DNA from: Haloarcula limicola
GTDB taxonomy: Archaea; Halobacteriota; Halobacteria; Halobacteriales; Haloarculaceae
Direction: 5' to 3'
Length of the DNA stretch: 64,000 bases
NCBI RefSeq assembly: GCF_010119205.1
Contig: NZ_WRXM01000001.1
Span: 1,116,001 to 1,180,000 of the forward strand
Part shown: positions 16,481 through 24,163 of the stretch, one piece after another
Layout: each line of letters starts with the position of its first letter
How positions within the stretch are numbered: position 1 is the stretch's first letter
Program-made: the position numbers and the translations under genes
The notes under the pieces: model-generated
Told to the model about the DNA's origin: nothing
The model's database searches: none
The model's input: only the letters and a program-made list of their open reading frames with translations

Positions 16481-17119
16481 TCAGTTGCCGGTGGTGTTCG
16501 TCTCGGTCTCGTTGAGCCCCTCGATCGAGGTGGCGTTACCGCTGGTCATGTTGCCGCCGGGCCCGGTACCGAGTTCGCCCTCCTCGGCGAGGTCACCGTC
16601 GGCTTTGATGGTGTAGCGAGTCGCTTTGTCGATGTCCGCGCCTTCGAAGATGATGGTGAACTGCCACTTGTTGCCCGCGTAGAGGGCGTCCTTGTTTCGG
16701 GCCTCCGTGCTGTCGATGAACTGACCGATGGGGTCGTTCTGGTCGTAGAGGGTCGCAGTCACCTGGACGTCCTCGTAGGGCCGAGCGGCCGTGTTCTGCA
16801 ACACGCCGTTGACGGCGGCCACCGGATTCCCGGTGCCGAAGACGCTGCTGTTGCCGGACTGGCTGCCCTCGTCGCCGCCGGCGATCTGCGCGAGGTCGAC
16901 GCGCGTGAACTTCAGTTGCTCGGCGGTGTCGTTGCTTACCTCGCCCTTGAGGTTGAACCAGGAGTCCTGGTCCTGTCCGCCCTCGGCGACCTCGTCGTCG
17001 CCGTCGTTGGTGGGTTCACCGCCGCCGCCGCTGTCGCCCTGGTCTTGGCCGAGACAGCCGGTGACTGCCGCTCCGAGCGCCGTAGCGCCTGTCGCCTTCA
17101 GCAGTTTACGTCGATTCAT
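16481..17119 (-). CDS. Tat-exported lipoprotein with FxLYD-like domain
   Basis: A 212-residue secreted lipoprotein. The N-terminus MNRRKLLKATGATALGAAV is a twin-arginine-type signal followed by the lipobox VTGCLG, so the cysteine near residue 22 should be lipid-anchored on the outer face. A Gly/Asp-rich linker leads to a beta-sandwich domain (about 55-185, with NTAARPYEDVQVTATLYDQN) of the FxLYD/DUF3426-like type. The end is Asn/Thr-rich. A TATA-like cccttatatc (about 17163-17172, minus) lies about 45 bases upstream. The ligand is unknown. Confidence 0.82.
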   Translation of the reverse strand: MNRRKLLKATGATALGAAVTGCLGQDQGDSGGGGEPTNDGDDEVAEGGQDQDSWFNLKGEVSNDTAEQLKFTRVDLAQIAGGDEGSQSGNSSVFGTGNPVAAVNGVLQNTAARPYEDVQVTATLYDQNDPIGQFIDSTEARNKDALYAGNKWQFTIIFEGADIDKATRYTIKADGDLAEEGELGTGPGGNMTSGNATSIEGLNETETNTTGN

Positions 17120-17359
17120 TCCATCGGATAGTGGGCCTGTAGACGGCTACGTGGCGGGCCTGCGATATAAGGGGAGATTTCGGGTCTCAAAGCGGTCGTA
17201 GATCCGTTCCTCGAAGATTTTGGGCGAGAGAGCCGATCTGAATGGGACTGCGTGGACGACGACGTTCTTTCACCTCGCTTGCATCTTTCACTCCGTTCGC
17301 GGCGGAGCGGCGCTGTCGCGGGATTCCGTAGGCGGTCGAGACGTGTCGATCGCTGTCCC
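17120..17359. other. Intergenic stretch between lipoprotein and metG
   Basis: 240 bases. It holds the lipoprotein promoter (TATA-like ccttatatcg, minus, about 17163-17172). A short cactccgttcg segment at about 17288-17298 also occurs, in variant form, in the smc-scpA and pcrB-aspS gaps. No gene is seen. Confidence 0.5.
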
Positions 17360-19516
17360 CTACTGTACCCGCGTTCCGAGCGGCGCGTCCTCGTGGGTGG
17401 TCAGCAGGTCCGCCTCGTCGCCGGCGGCCAGCACCATCCCGTTCGACTCGATGCCGAACAGGTCGGCCTTCTCCATGTTGGCCAGCAGGATGACTCGCGT
17501 GCCGGGCAGGTCGTCCACCTCGTGGAGCTGGGCGAGGCCGGCCACGACCTGTCGCACCTCGTGGCCGATGTCGACTTCGAGGCGGAGGAGCTTATCGGCG
17601 TCCGGGACCGGCTCCGCCGAGACGATCTCGCCGACGCGCATGTCGACGCCCTCGAAGTCCTCGAAGCCGATGCGCTCCTCGACGAGCGGTTCGAGGTCGG
17701 CCGCCGCGACCTCCTCGTCGGTGTCTCCCCCGGCGTCGTCCTCGTCGTCGGTCCCCTCGTCGCCGTCCTCGCTCTCGCTGGCTTCCTCGATCCGTTCCTG
17801 CAGTTCCTCGTTGAGCTCCTCGATGTGGTCGTCCTCGACCTGCGCGAACAGCTCCTCGGGCTCCTCGAAAGAGGCCGGCGGCGCTTCGAGCGCGGTGTCG
17901 AGGGACACGTCGGCGACGGAGCCCTCCTCGTTGAGCTGGCCCCACAGGCGCTCGGCCTTGCCGGGGAGGACCGGTTGCATGACGACCGCGACGGCCTTCG
18001 CCAGTTGCACGCAGTCGCGGATGACCTGCTCGGCGCGGTCGGGGTCGTCGTCCACGAGGTTCCACGGCTCGTTGCGCTGGATGTACTCGTTGCCGTAGTT
18101 CGAGAGGTCCGTGGCGACCTCCGCGAGCGTGCGAACGTCGTACGCTCTGACCGCGTCCTCGAACTCGTCGAGCGCGTCCTCGATGCGCTCGCGCACGTCG
18201 TCGCTCACGTCCGTCTCGGGCGTCCCGCCGTAGTTGCGCTCGGCGAACAGCAGCGAGCGGTAGATGAAGTTGCCGACGTTGCCGACGAGCTCGCCGTTGA
18301 CCCGCTCCTGGAAGCGGTCCCACGAGAAGTCCACGTCGGTCTCTAAGCCCGCGCCGGTGGCGATGTAGTAGCGGAACAGGTCGGGATGGAACCCCGCGTC
18401 GAGGTACTCGTCGGCCCACACCGCGCGGTTGCGCGAGGTGGAGAGGGCGTTCCCGTCGATGCCGACGAATCCCGTCGCCAGGATCGAGCGGGGCTCGTTG
18501 TAGCCCGCGCCGCGCAGCATCGACGGCCAGAAGACGGCGTGGTGCTGGATGATGTCCCGGCCGATGACGTGGATTATCTCGCCGCCGTCGTCGGTCCACG
18601 GTCCCTCCCAGTCGGTGCCGTGGCGCTCCTCGCCGCCGAGCTTCCAGACGTCCTCCCAGTCGTAGGTGTCCGCGCCGACCCGTTCGGAGTACTGCTTCGT
18701 CGAGGCGACGTACTCGATGGGGGCGTCGACCCAGACGTACAACACGAGGTCCTCGGGGTCATCGGCGTCCTTCGCCGGGTAATCGATCCCCCAATCCATG
18801 TCCCGCGTGATACAGAGGTCCTGCAACTCGCCCTCGATCCACTCGCGGGGCTGGTTCCGTGCGTTGTCCGTCCCTTCGACGCGGTCGAGGAAGCCCTGCA
18901 GATACTCCTGGAAGTCCGAGAGACGGAGGAACTTGTGCTCGCGGGTGCGGTACTCCGCCGGGTTGCCCGTGATGGTACTGACGGGGTCCTCGATCTCGCC
19001 GGGTTCGAGGTGGCGCTGGCAGCCCTCGTCGCACTCGTCGCCGCGGGCGTGTTCGCCGCAGTACGGGCAGGTCCCCTCGACGAAGCGGTCGGGCAGCGGC
19101 TGGTCCTGTTCGGTGTCCCACGCGACCTCGATCTCCTTCTCGAAGACGTGGTCGTTCTCGACCCACGAGCGGACGAACTCCTGCGTGAGTTCGGTGTTCG
19201 TCTCGTCGTCGGTGTGGCCGTAGTTGTCGAACTCGACGTTGAACTGCGGGAACGTCTCGGCGTAGGTCTCGTGATAGCGCAGGGCGAACTCCCGGGGTTC
19301 GACCCCCTCCTCGGCGGCGTTGACGGCGACGGGCGTCCCGTGCATGTCGGACCCACAGACGAAGGCGGTCTGTTGGCCGATGCGTCGCAGCGCCCGCGAG
19401 AGGGCGTCGCCGTCCACGTAGGTCCGCAGGTGGCCGACGTGCAGGTCGCCGTTGGCGTAGGGCAACCCGCAGGTCACCACCGCCGGACGGTCCGTGGGAA
19501 ACTCGTCGTGGCTCAT
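17360..19516 (-). CDS. metG: Methionyl-tRNA synthetase
   Basis: A 718-residue class I synthetase that charges tRNA-Met with methionine. The HIGH signature is in LPYANGDLHVGHLRTYV. A zinc knuckle CPYCGEHARGDECDEGC sits in the connective domain. The KMSKS position reads NALSTSRN, lacking both usual lysines. The anticodon-binding helical domain follows. A long acidic linker (EDGDEGTDDEDDAGGDTDEE) joins the C-terminal EMAP/OB tRNA-binding domain (about residues 615-718, DFEGVDMRVGEIVSAEPVPD). The start at 19516 (MSHDEFPTD) is preferred over an in-frame codon 7 residues earlier because archaeal MetRS proteins begin just before the first beta strand. Confidence 0.95.
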   Translation of the reverse strand: MSHDEFPTDRPAVVTCGLPYANGDLHVGHLRTYVDGDALSRALRRIGQQTAFVCGSDMHGTPVAVNAAEEGVEPREFALRYHETYAETFPQFNVEFDNYGHTDDETNTELTQEFVRSWVENDHVFEKEIEVAWDTEQDQPLPDRFVEGTCPYCGEHARGDECDEGCQRHLEPGEIEDPVSTITGNPAEYRTREHKFLRLSDFQEYLQGFLDRVEGTDNARNQPREWIEGELQDLCITRDMDWGIDYPAKDADDPEDLVLYVWVDAPIEYVASTKQYSERVGADTYDWEDVWKLGGEERHGTDWEGPWTDDGGEIIHVIGRDIIQHHAVFWPSMLRGAGYNEPRSILATGFVGIDGNALSTSRNRAVWADEYLDAGFHPDLFRYYIATGAGLETDVDFSWDRFQERVNGELVGNVGNFIYRSLLFAERNYGGTPETDVSDDVRERIEDALDEFEDAVRAYDVRTLAEVATDLSNYGNEYIQRNEPWNLVDDDPDRAEQVIRDCVQLAKAVAVVMQPVLPGKAERLWGQLNEEGSVADVSLDTALEAPPASFEEPEELFAQVEDDHIEELNEELQERIEEASESEDGDEGTDDEDDAGGDTDEEVAAADLEPLVEERIGFEDFEGVDMRVGEIVSAEPVPDADKLLRLEVDIGHEVRQVVAGLAQLHEVDDLPGTRVILLANMEKADLFGIESNGMVLAAGDEADLLTTHEDAPLGTRVQ

Positions 19517-19559
19517 ACCTCTCTGTGAACCACCCACGGGTCAAAAGGAGGGCGGTTTC

Positions 19560-20144
19560 CTACAGCAACGCCAGCGTGCCGCCAGCGAGCCCGAGCGTCA
19601 CGAGGAGGCGGCCGGCGCTCCCGACGAACGTCGCCGCGCCGAAGCGCAGATAGTCCTCCTCGAGGACGGTGAAGGCGTAGATGGAGAGCGTATCGGGGAA
19701 AAACGGGACACAGAGCGCGAGCGCCAAACCGACGTAGCCGTACTCCTTGGCTATCTTGATAGTATTCCGCTCGGACCACTCGATGAGGTCGAACCGCGAG
19801 TCCTTGATCCGCTGGACCAGCGGACCGTACTCCTTCGCCTCCTGCCCGATGTGGAACGCGAAGAGGCTACCGAGAGCCTTGCCGAACGCGCTGGCGAGGA
19901 TGATGGCCGCGAGGTTCCCCGTCGTCGAGAGCCCCAACCGGAGCGTCTCGGCCGGGACGAGGACGACCTCGCTCGGGAGCGGGAGGATGAACGCGATGAG
20001 GAACGAATAGACGGCGATGATGCCCAGTCCCGTCGGTCCCGTGGCGGTACAGACGGCCTCCTCCAGGGGGCCGAGGGCACCGCCTGCCGTACCGCACTCA
20101 CCGAGGAACGCGACCATCGACGGGAGCGAAGCGACCGGGTCCAC
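19560..20144 (-). CDS. DedA/VTT-type membrane protein (GTG start)
   Basis: A 194-residue membrane protein with the SNARE-associated (VTT/DedA, YqaA-like) fold. A first membrane helix ends in the re-entrant-loop signature FILPLPSEVVLVPAE (residues about 52-66). GNLAAIILASAFGKALGSLF follows, then a soluble loop, then two more helices (YGYVGLALALCVPFFPDTLS and GSAGRLLVTLGLAGGTLALL). Family members move lipids or small ions across membranes. The GTG at 20144 is supported by a TATA-like gacttaggt (about 20169-20177, minus) 25-33 bases upstream. An alternative ATG is at 20117. Confidence 0.82.
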   Translation of the reverse strand: MDPVASLPSMVAFLGECGTAGGALGPLEEAVCTATGPTGLGIIAVYSFLIAFILPLPSEVVLVPAETLRLGLSTTGNLAAIILASAFGKALGSLFAFHIGQEAKEYGPLVQRIKDSRFDLIEWSERNTIKIAKEYGYVGLALALCVPFFPDTLSIYAFTVLEEDYLRFGAATFVGSAGRLLVTLGLAGGTLALL

Positions 20145-20226
20145 ACTCCTCGGTATCGGGTAGTGCGACCTAAGTCTTGGTATGTTCGCTCGGGAGGTCG
20201 CTATATTCGGCGTCGTCTCGCCGGGC

Positions 20227-21279
20227 TCAGTACCAGTCTAAGTCCGCGACGAAGGAGCGGAGCATCGATCGCGTGACGTGGGGCATACAGACGACGCGCA
20301 TCTCGCCGGCGCCGGTCTTCGAGACGCGCCAGCCGCGCGCTCGCAGTTCGTCGGTCATCGGCACGGAGAGGTCCGCCGCCACGAGCGGCAGTTCGGGGTC
20401 GACCACGTCGTGGCCGCGGGCGCGCAACTGGTCGGCCAGCCAGCGGGCGTTCTCCATCGAGCGCTCGTATTGCTCGCGGTAGCCCGCGGGCCACAGCGCC
20501 TCCATCGCGGCGACGGCCGAGGCGACGCCCGCCCCCGAGCGCGTCCCGGTCAGCGTCAGCTGGCTCGTCGATTCGAGGTAGGGCGTCTCGACGGCCAGTT
20601 CGTCCAGGAGCGTCCCGTCGCGGGCGAGCAGGCCGCCGGCGGGCACCGCCGCCTGCCCGACCTTGTGCGGGTCGATGGTCATCGTGTCCGCGTCGGCGTG
20701 GCCGAAGTGCCACGCGTGGTCGGTGAAGGGGAGATAGAAGCCGCCCCACGCCGCGTCGACGTGACAGAGCGCGTCGGCCTCGTGAGCTAACTCGGCGATG
20801 GCGGGGATCGGATCGACGTAGCCGTACTCGGTCGACCCGGCGACGCCGACCACGCAGACGGTGTCGTCGTCGATCAGTTCTGCCATCGCTTCGAGGTTCG
20901 CGCGGTAGCCCTCGGCGGGCGCGGTGCGCAACTCGACGCCCAGCACGTCCGCGGCCTTGGTGAAAGAGAAGTGGGCGTGGACCGGCGCGACGACGTTCGG
21001 GTCGTCGGTGTCGGCGCGGTTGCGGGCGATGCGGACGGCCTGGAGGTTGGCCTCGGTGCCCCCGGAAGCGACGTACCCGGTGGGGTCCGTCAACCCCGTT
21101 ATCTCCCCGAGAGACTCGACGGCCTCGGCTTCGAGTTCGGAGACCGTCTCGTAGGTGCCGGGGTCGCCGGGGTTCGTCGCGAGGAACCGTTCGGCCGCCT
21201 CGCGGGCCGCGGGATGTGGGACGGTGCACATCGAGGAGAGGACGCGGTCGAAATCCTGTGGCTCGGCCCGCTGGACCAT
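20227..21279 (-). CDS. mfnA: Tyrosine/aspartate decarboxylase MfnA
   Basis: A 350-residue PLP-dependent group II decarboxylase. PLP is bound at Lys206 in [16 protein letters not shown], and [31 protein letters not shown] and [14 protein letters not shown] are the family landmarks. In methanogens MfnA decarboxylates tyrosine. In archaea that lack tyramine-derived cofactors, as here, it is better known as an aspartate decarboxylase that makes beta-alanine for coenzyme A. I infer the latter role. The start at 21279 ([10 protein letters not shown]) fits the family and has a TATA-like element (21305-21312) 26-33 bases upstream. A start at 21324 would lie above it. Confidence 0.9.
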   Translation of the reverse strand: MVQRAEPQDFDRVLSSMCTVPHPAAREAAERFLATNPGDPGTYETVSELEAEAVESLGEITGLTDPTGYVASGGTEANLQAVRIARNRADTDDPNVVAPVHAHFSFTKAADVLGVELRTAPAEGYRANLEAMAELIDDDTVCVVGVAGSTEYGYVDPIPAIAELAHEADALCHVDAAWGGFYLPFTDHAWHFGHADADTMTIDPHKVGQAAVPAGGLLARDGTLLDELAVETPYLESTSQLTLTGTRSGAGVASAVAAMEALWPAGYREQYERSMENARWLADQLRARGHDVVDPELPLVAADLSVPMTDELRARGWRVSKTGAGEMRVVCMPHVTRSMLRSFVADLDWY

Positions 21280-21304
21280 TCTATTGGCGTCCACGCGGGC
21301 GAGC

Positions 21305-21312
21305 GGTTTAGC
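21305..21312 (-). promoter_or_regulatory. TATA box for mfnA
   Basis: The minus-strand ggctaaacc-type element lies 26-33 bases before the ATG at 21279. It shares a 135-base divergent region with the response-regulator gene. Confidence 0.45.
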
Positions 21313-21384
21313 CGTTTTGTTCACGCCGGGACCGGCCTTCTGACCGAGGCGCGATTATCACGATTGATACGGTTAGGCATCAGG

Positions 21385-21395
21385 CTTTTTATACC
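21385..21395 (+). promoter_or_regulatory. TATA box for the receiver-GAF gene
   Basis: The sequence ctttttatacc lies 20-30 bases before the ATG at 21415. It is one of the best TATA matches in the window and implies leaderless expression. Confidence 0.55.
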
Positions 21396-21414
21396 ATTTC
21401 CTGAACGCTGGTGT

Positions 21415-22362
21415 ATGAGTCGAACCGTACTCTGTGTCGACACGGAGGAGCGAATCGAATCCGTGACTGAAGCTATCGAATCTGAGGACAACCTATCCGC
21501 GGTATCCGTGACGTCCGCGGAAGCGGCCGCGGACGTCCTCGAACGCGAGCCCGTCGTCTGCGTCGTCACCGCCTACGAACTCCCGGACGGGACCGGGATG
21601 GATATCGTACGGGCGATCCGAGAGCGCGCGCCGCAGACGCCCTGCGTGCTCTTCACCGACCTGCCCCCGAGCGAGATCGACACCGCCTCCTTCGAGGAGA
21701 CCATCGTCGAGTACCTCGACCGCGGCCTGCCGGACGCCGAGGACCGACTCGGGTTCGTCACGAACGACGTCATCGAACACAGCGCGCAGGTCAGCTTCCT
21801 GACTCCCGAAGACGAGGGCGAGCGCCTCGACGCCCTCGCCGAGTACGACGTCGAGGAACTCCCGGTCCGGGAGAGCTTCGAGCGGCTGACCGACCTCATC
21901 GCCAGTCACTTCGACGCGGGCGTCGCCTTCGTCGGCCTCATCGAACGCGACCAGGAGAATTTCCTCGCGTGCCACGGGGCCGACCTGGACACATTGACCC
22001 GCGAGGAGACGATCTGCACCCACAGCATGCTCGAAGAGGACGTGATGGTCGTCGAGGATATCACTCGGGACAAGCGCTTCAGCGAGAACCAGTACCTGGA
22101 GAACCTCGGCGTCCGCTCGTACGCCGGCGCGAACATGACCACCGACGGCGGACACGTCATCGGGCAGGTCTGTCTCATCGACTTCGAACCGCGCGACTAC
22201 GACGCCGAGGAGCGGGCCGAACTGACCGAGTTCGCCGAGGTGGCGATGGAGACGCTCGACCTCCGGCAGGCGCTGCGGGAGGCCAGAGCGCGCGACGACG
22301 CCGAGGTCCCCGCCGAGCCCGGTCCGGACGCCGACGTCGCGACCGCGGAGGCGGACCGATGA
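21415..22362 (+). CDS. Response-regulator-like protein with degenerate receiver and GAF domain
   Basis: A 315-residue protein. Residues 1-115 have the receiver fold (VLCVDTEERIESVTEAIE; VTAYELPDGTGMDIVRAIRE; LFTDLPP), but the phosphoacceptor position, four residues before Pro57, is Ala53 (codon GCC) instead of Asp. The conserved lysine is also replaced (LDRGLP). Residues about 150-300 form a GAF domain (VAFVGLIERDQENFLACHGA, IGQVCLIDFEPRDYD). No kinase or DNA-binding output is present. It overlaps the next gene by ATGA, so the two probably act as a pair. Signal sensing by GAF with a non-phosphorylated receiver as a docking module is an inference. Confidence 0.87.
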   Translation: MSRTVLCVDTEERIESVTEAIESEDNLSAVSVTSAEAAADVLEREPVVCVVTAYELPDGTGMDIVRAIRERAPQTPCVLFTDLPPSEIDTASFEETIVEYLDRGLPDAEDRLGFVTNDVIEHSAQVSFLTPEDEGERLDALAEYDVEELPVRESFERLTDLIASHFDAGVAFVGLIERDQENFLACHGADLDTLTREETICTHSMLEEDVMVVEDITRDKRFSENQYLENLGVRSYAGANMTTDGGHVIGQVCLIDFEPRDYDAEERAELTEFAEVAMETLDLRQALREARARDDAEVPAEPGPDADVATAEADR

Positions 22363-23009
22363 GCGTCTCCGGCGAGCGATTCACCGTCGGCGGCGACCTC
22401 CTCGGCCCCATCGAGAGCGGCACGAGCCTCCTGCTGACCGGCGACGACAGCGACGCGCTGGAGACGGTGTTCCACCGGTTGGTCGCACCCGACGCCGACG
22501 AGCGCAGCGTCGTCCTCGCCGCCGACCTCCCCGGGTCGGCGGTCCGGCGCTCGCTCGACGGTGCCCGCCGACGGGGCGGGTCGCGCTCGTACGTCCTGAC
22601 CGGCGACGGCCGCAGCGGCGAGAACGTCGAGACCGTCGACGACATCGGCGACCTGACGAGGCTCGGCATGGAGTTCTCCTCGCTGGTCGCTTCCTCGCAG
22701 CGGGAAGCGGACCGGTTCCGAACGGGCATCTTCCTCTGTTCGACGATCTGCGCCGAGGCCGAGGACACGCGGTCGGTCTATCGCTTCCTCAACTCCAGCT
22801 TCCTGACCGACATCCGACGCGGCGAGGGGATCGGCGTCTGTGCCGTCGACACCAGCGCGGACATCGGCGCGGACGTCGACAGCACCGTCACCGGCCTCAA
22901 GACGTCCTTCGCCGCACACGTCGAGGTCGAGCGGACTGGACCGAACGAGGCCGAACTGACGGTCTCGGGACTCGACGGGGCCGACGAGACGCTGACCGTC
23001 TCGCTGTAA
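22359..23009 (+). CDS. DUF7504-like (HTR-like) protein
   Basis: A 216-residue haloarchaeal protein that I place with the DUF7504/HTR-like group, which has a degenerate RecA/KaiC-like core. Residues about 18-30 (ESGTSLLLTGDDSDALETVF) occupy the place of a P-loop but lack the GxxxxGK pattern. The second half (GMEFSSLVASSQREADRFRT; SAQVRFL-type helices; ADIGADVDSTVTGLKTSFAA) is mixed alpha/beta. It is translationally coupled (ATGA overlap) to the receiver-GAF protein, the usual neighbourhood for this family in haloarchaeal sensory loci. The activity is unknown. Confidence 0.7.
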   Translation: MSVSGERFTVGGDLLGPIESGTSLLLTGDDSDALETVFHRLVAPDADERSVVLAADLPGSAVRRSLDGARRRGGSRSYVLTGDGRSGENVETVDDIGDLTRLGMEFSSLVASSQREADRFRTGIFLCSTICAEAEDTRSVYRFLNSSFLTDIRRGEGIGVCAVDTSADIGADVDSTVTGLKTSFAAHVEVERTGPNEAELTVSGLDGADETLTVSL

Positions 23010-23060
23010 CTCACCAGTTCGAGGGACCGATCCCCGCTCGTGATACTACCGTCACAATAG

Positions 23061-23070
23061 ACTATTATGA
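23061..23070 (+). promoter_or_regulatory. TATA box for the quinone-reductase-like gene
   Basis: The sequence gactattatg lies 23-32 bases before the ATG at 23093. Confidence 0.45.
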
Positions 23071-23092
23071 TGTTGCGCCGAGTCGGTAGACG

Positions 23093-24133
23093 ATGCAAGC
23101 AGTCCAGTTCGACGCTCACGGCGACAGAGACGTGCTCGAATACGGCGAGTTTCCGGACCCGGAGTGCGGCCGAGGGGACGTACTGGTCGACGTCAAAGCG
23201 GCCTCGCTGAACCACCTCGACATCCACACCCGGCGCGGCCTGCCGGGCGTCGACCTCGACATGCCACACATCCCGGGGAGCGACGCCGCCGGAGTGGTCG
23301 CGGAGGTGGGCGAGGACGTCACGCGGTTCGGACCCGGCGATCGAGTGGCGCTCTTGGCCGGCAAGAGCGGCGGCGACGACGAGTTCAGCCGGAAGGGTGA
23401 CCAGACGCTGGCCCCGGACTTCCACATCATCGGCGAACACGTCCGTGGCGTCCACAGCGAGTTCGCCGCGGTCCCCGAGGCGAACCTCGCGCCCGTCCCC
23501 GAGGGCGTGGACTGGGAGACGGCCGCGGCCGCGCCGCTCGTCTTCCAGACCGCCTGGCGGATGCTCCGCGACCGCGGCGAGTTGCAGGTCGGCGAGTCCG
23601 TCCTCGTCCTCGGGGCGTCGGGCGGGGTCGGACACGCGGCGGTGCAGGTGGCCGCCGAGGCCGGCGCGGAGGTGTTCGCGACCGCGAGCACCGACGAGAA
23701 GCTCGCCTACGCCGAGGAACTCGGGGCCGACCACACGATAAACTACGAGGAGGACGACTTCGCGAGCGAGGTCCGGTCGCTGACCGGCGGCCGCGGCGTC
23801 GACATGGTCGTCGACCACATCGGCGCGCAGACGTGGCAGGACTCGCTGAAGAGCCTCGTGAAGGGCGGCCGGGTCGTCACCTGCGGGGCGACGACCGGGG
23901 GCAGGCCGGAGACGGACCTCAACCGCATCTTCTGGAACCAACTGCACGTCATCGGGTCGACGATGGCGACCCCCGGACAAGCGGAGGAAGCGCTCGAACT
24001 GGTGTGGGACGGCACCTTCGAACCGCGCGTCCGCGAGACGCTGCCGATGAGCGAGATCGCCGAGGCGCATCGCCTCATCGAGGAGCGCGAGGGCTTCGGA
24101 AAAGTCGTCGTCGTCCCGGACAGCGAGCTGTAG
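23093..24133 (+). CDS. Zinc-independent medium-chain dehydrogenase (quinone oxidoreductase-like)
   Basis: A 346-residue medium-chain dehydrogenase/reductase. The GroES-like N-terminal domain carries AASLNHLDIHTRRGLPG and IPGSDAAGVVAEVGEDVTRF. The NAD(P)-binding Rossmann domain carries VLVLGASGGVGHAAVQVAAE (residues about 170-189) and GADHTINYEEDDFASEVRSL. The cysteine and histidine zinc ligands of true alcohol dehydrogenases are missing, so it is more likely a quinone oxidoreductase or enoyl reductase type. It has its own promoter and ends tail to tail with ppsA. The substrate is unknown. Confidence 0.9.
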   Translation: MQAVQFDAHGDRDVLEYGEFPDPECGRGDVLVDVKAASLNHLDIHTRRGLPGVDLDMPHIPGSDAAGVVAEVGEDVTRFGPGDRVALLAGKSGGDDEFSRKGDQTLAPDFHIIGEHVRGVHSEFAAVPEANLAPVPEGVDWETAAAAPLVFQTAWRMLRDRGELQVGESVLVLGASGGVGHAAVQVAAEAGAEVFATASTDEKLAYAEELGADHTINYEEDDFASEVRSLTGGRGVDMVVDHIGAQTWQDSLKSLVKGGRVVTCGATTGGRPETDLNRIFWNQLHVIGSTMATPGQAEEALELVWDGTFEPRVRETLPMSEIAEAHRLIEEREGFGKVVVVPDSEL

Positions 24134-24163
24134 CGGTTTCGAGAGAGAAGAGGGGCGCTGTTC

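Noticed and set aside
18386-19528. Long reading frame opposite metG
   Set aside because: It lies wholly within the well-supported metG gene on the other strand. Its protein is rich in Val/Leu/Asp/Glu without motifs, as expected from antisense of high-GC coding DNA.
22359-23009. Treating the DUF7504-like protein as an active KaiC/RecA ATPase
   Set aside because: The P-loop position lacks the GxxxxGK pattern, so ATP hydrolysis is not supported.
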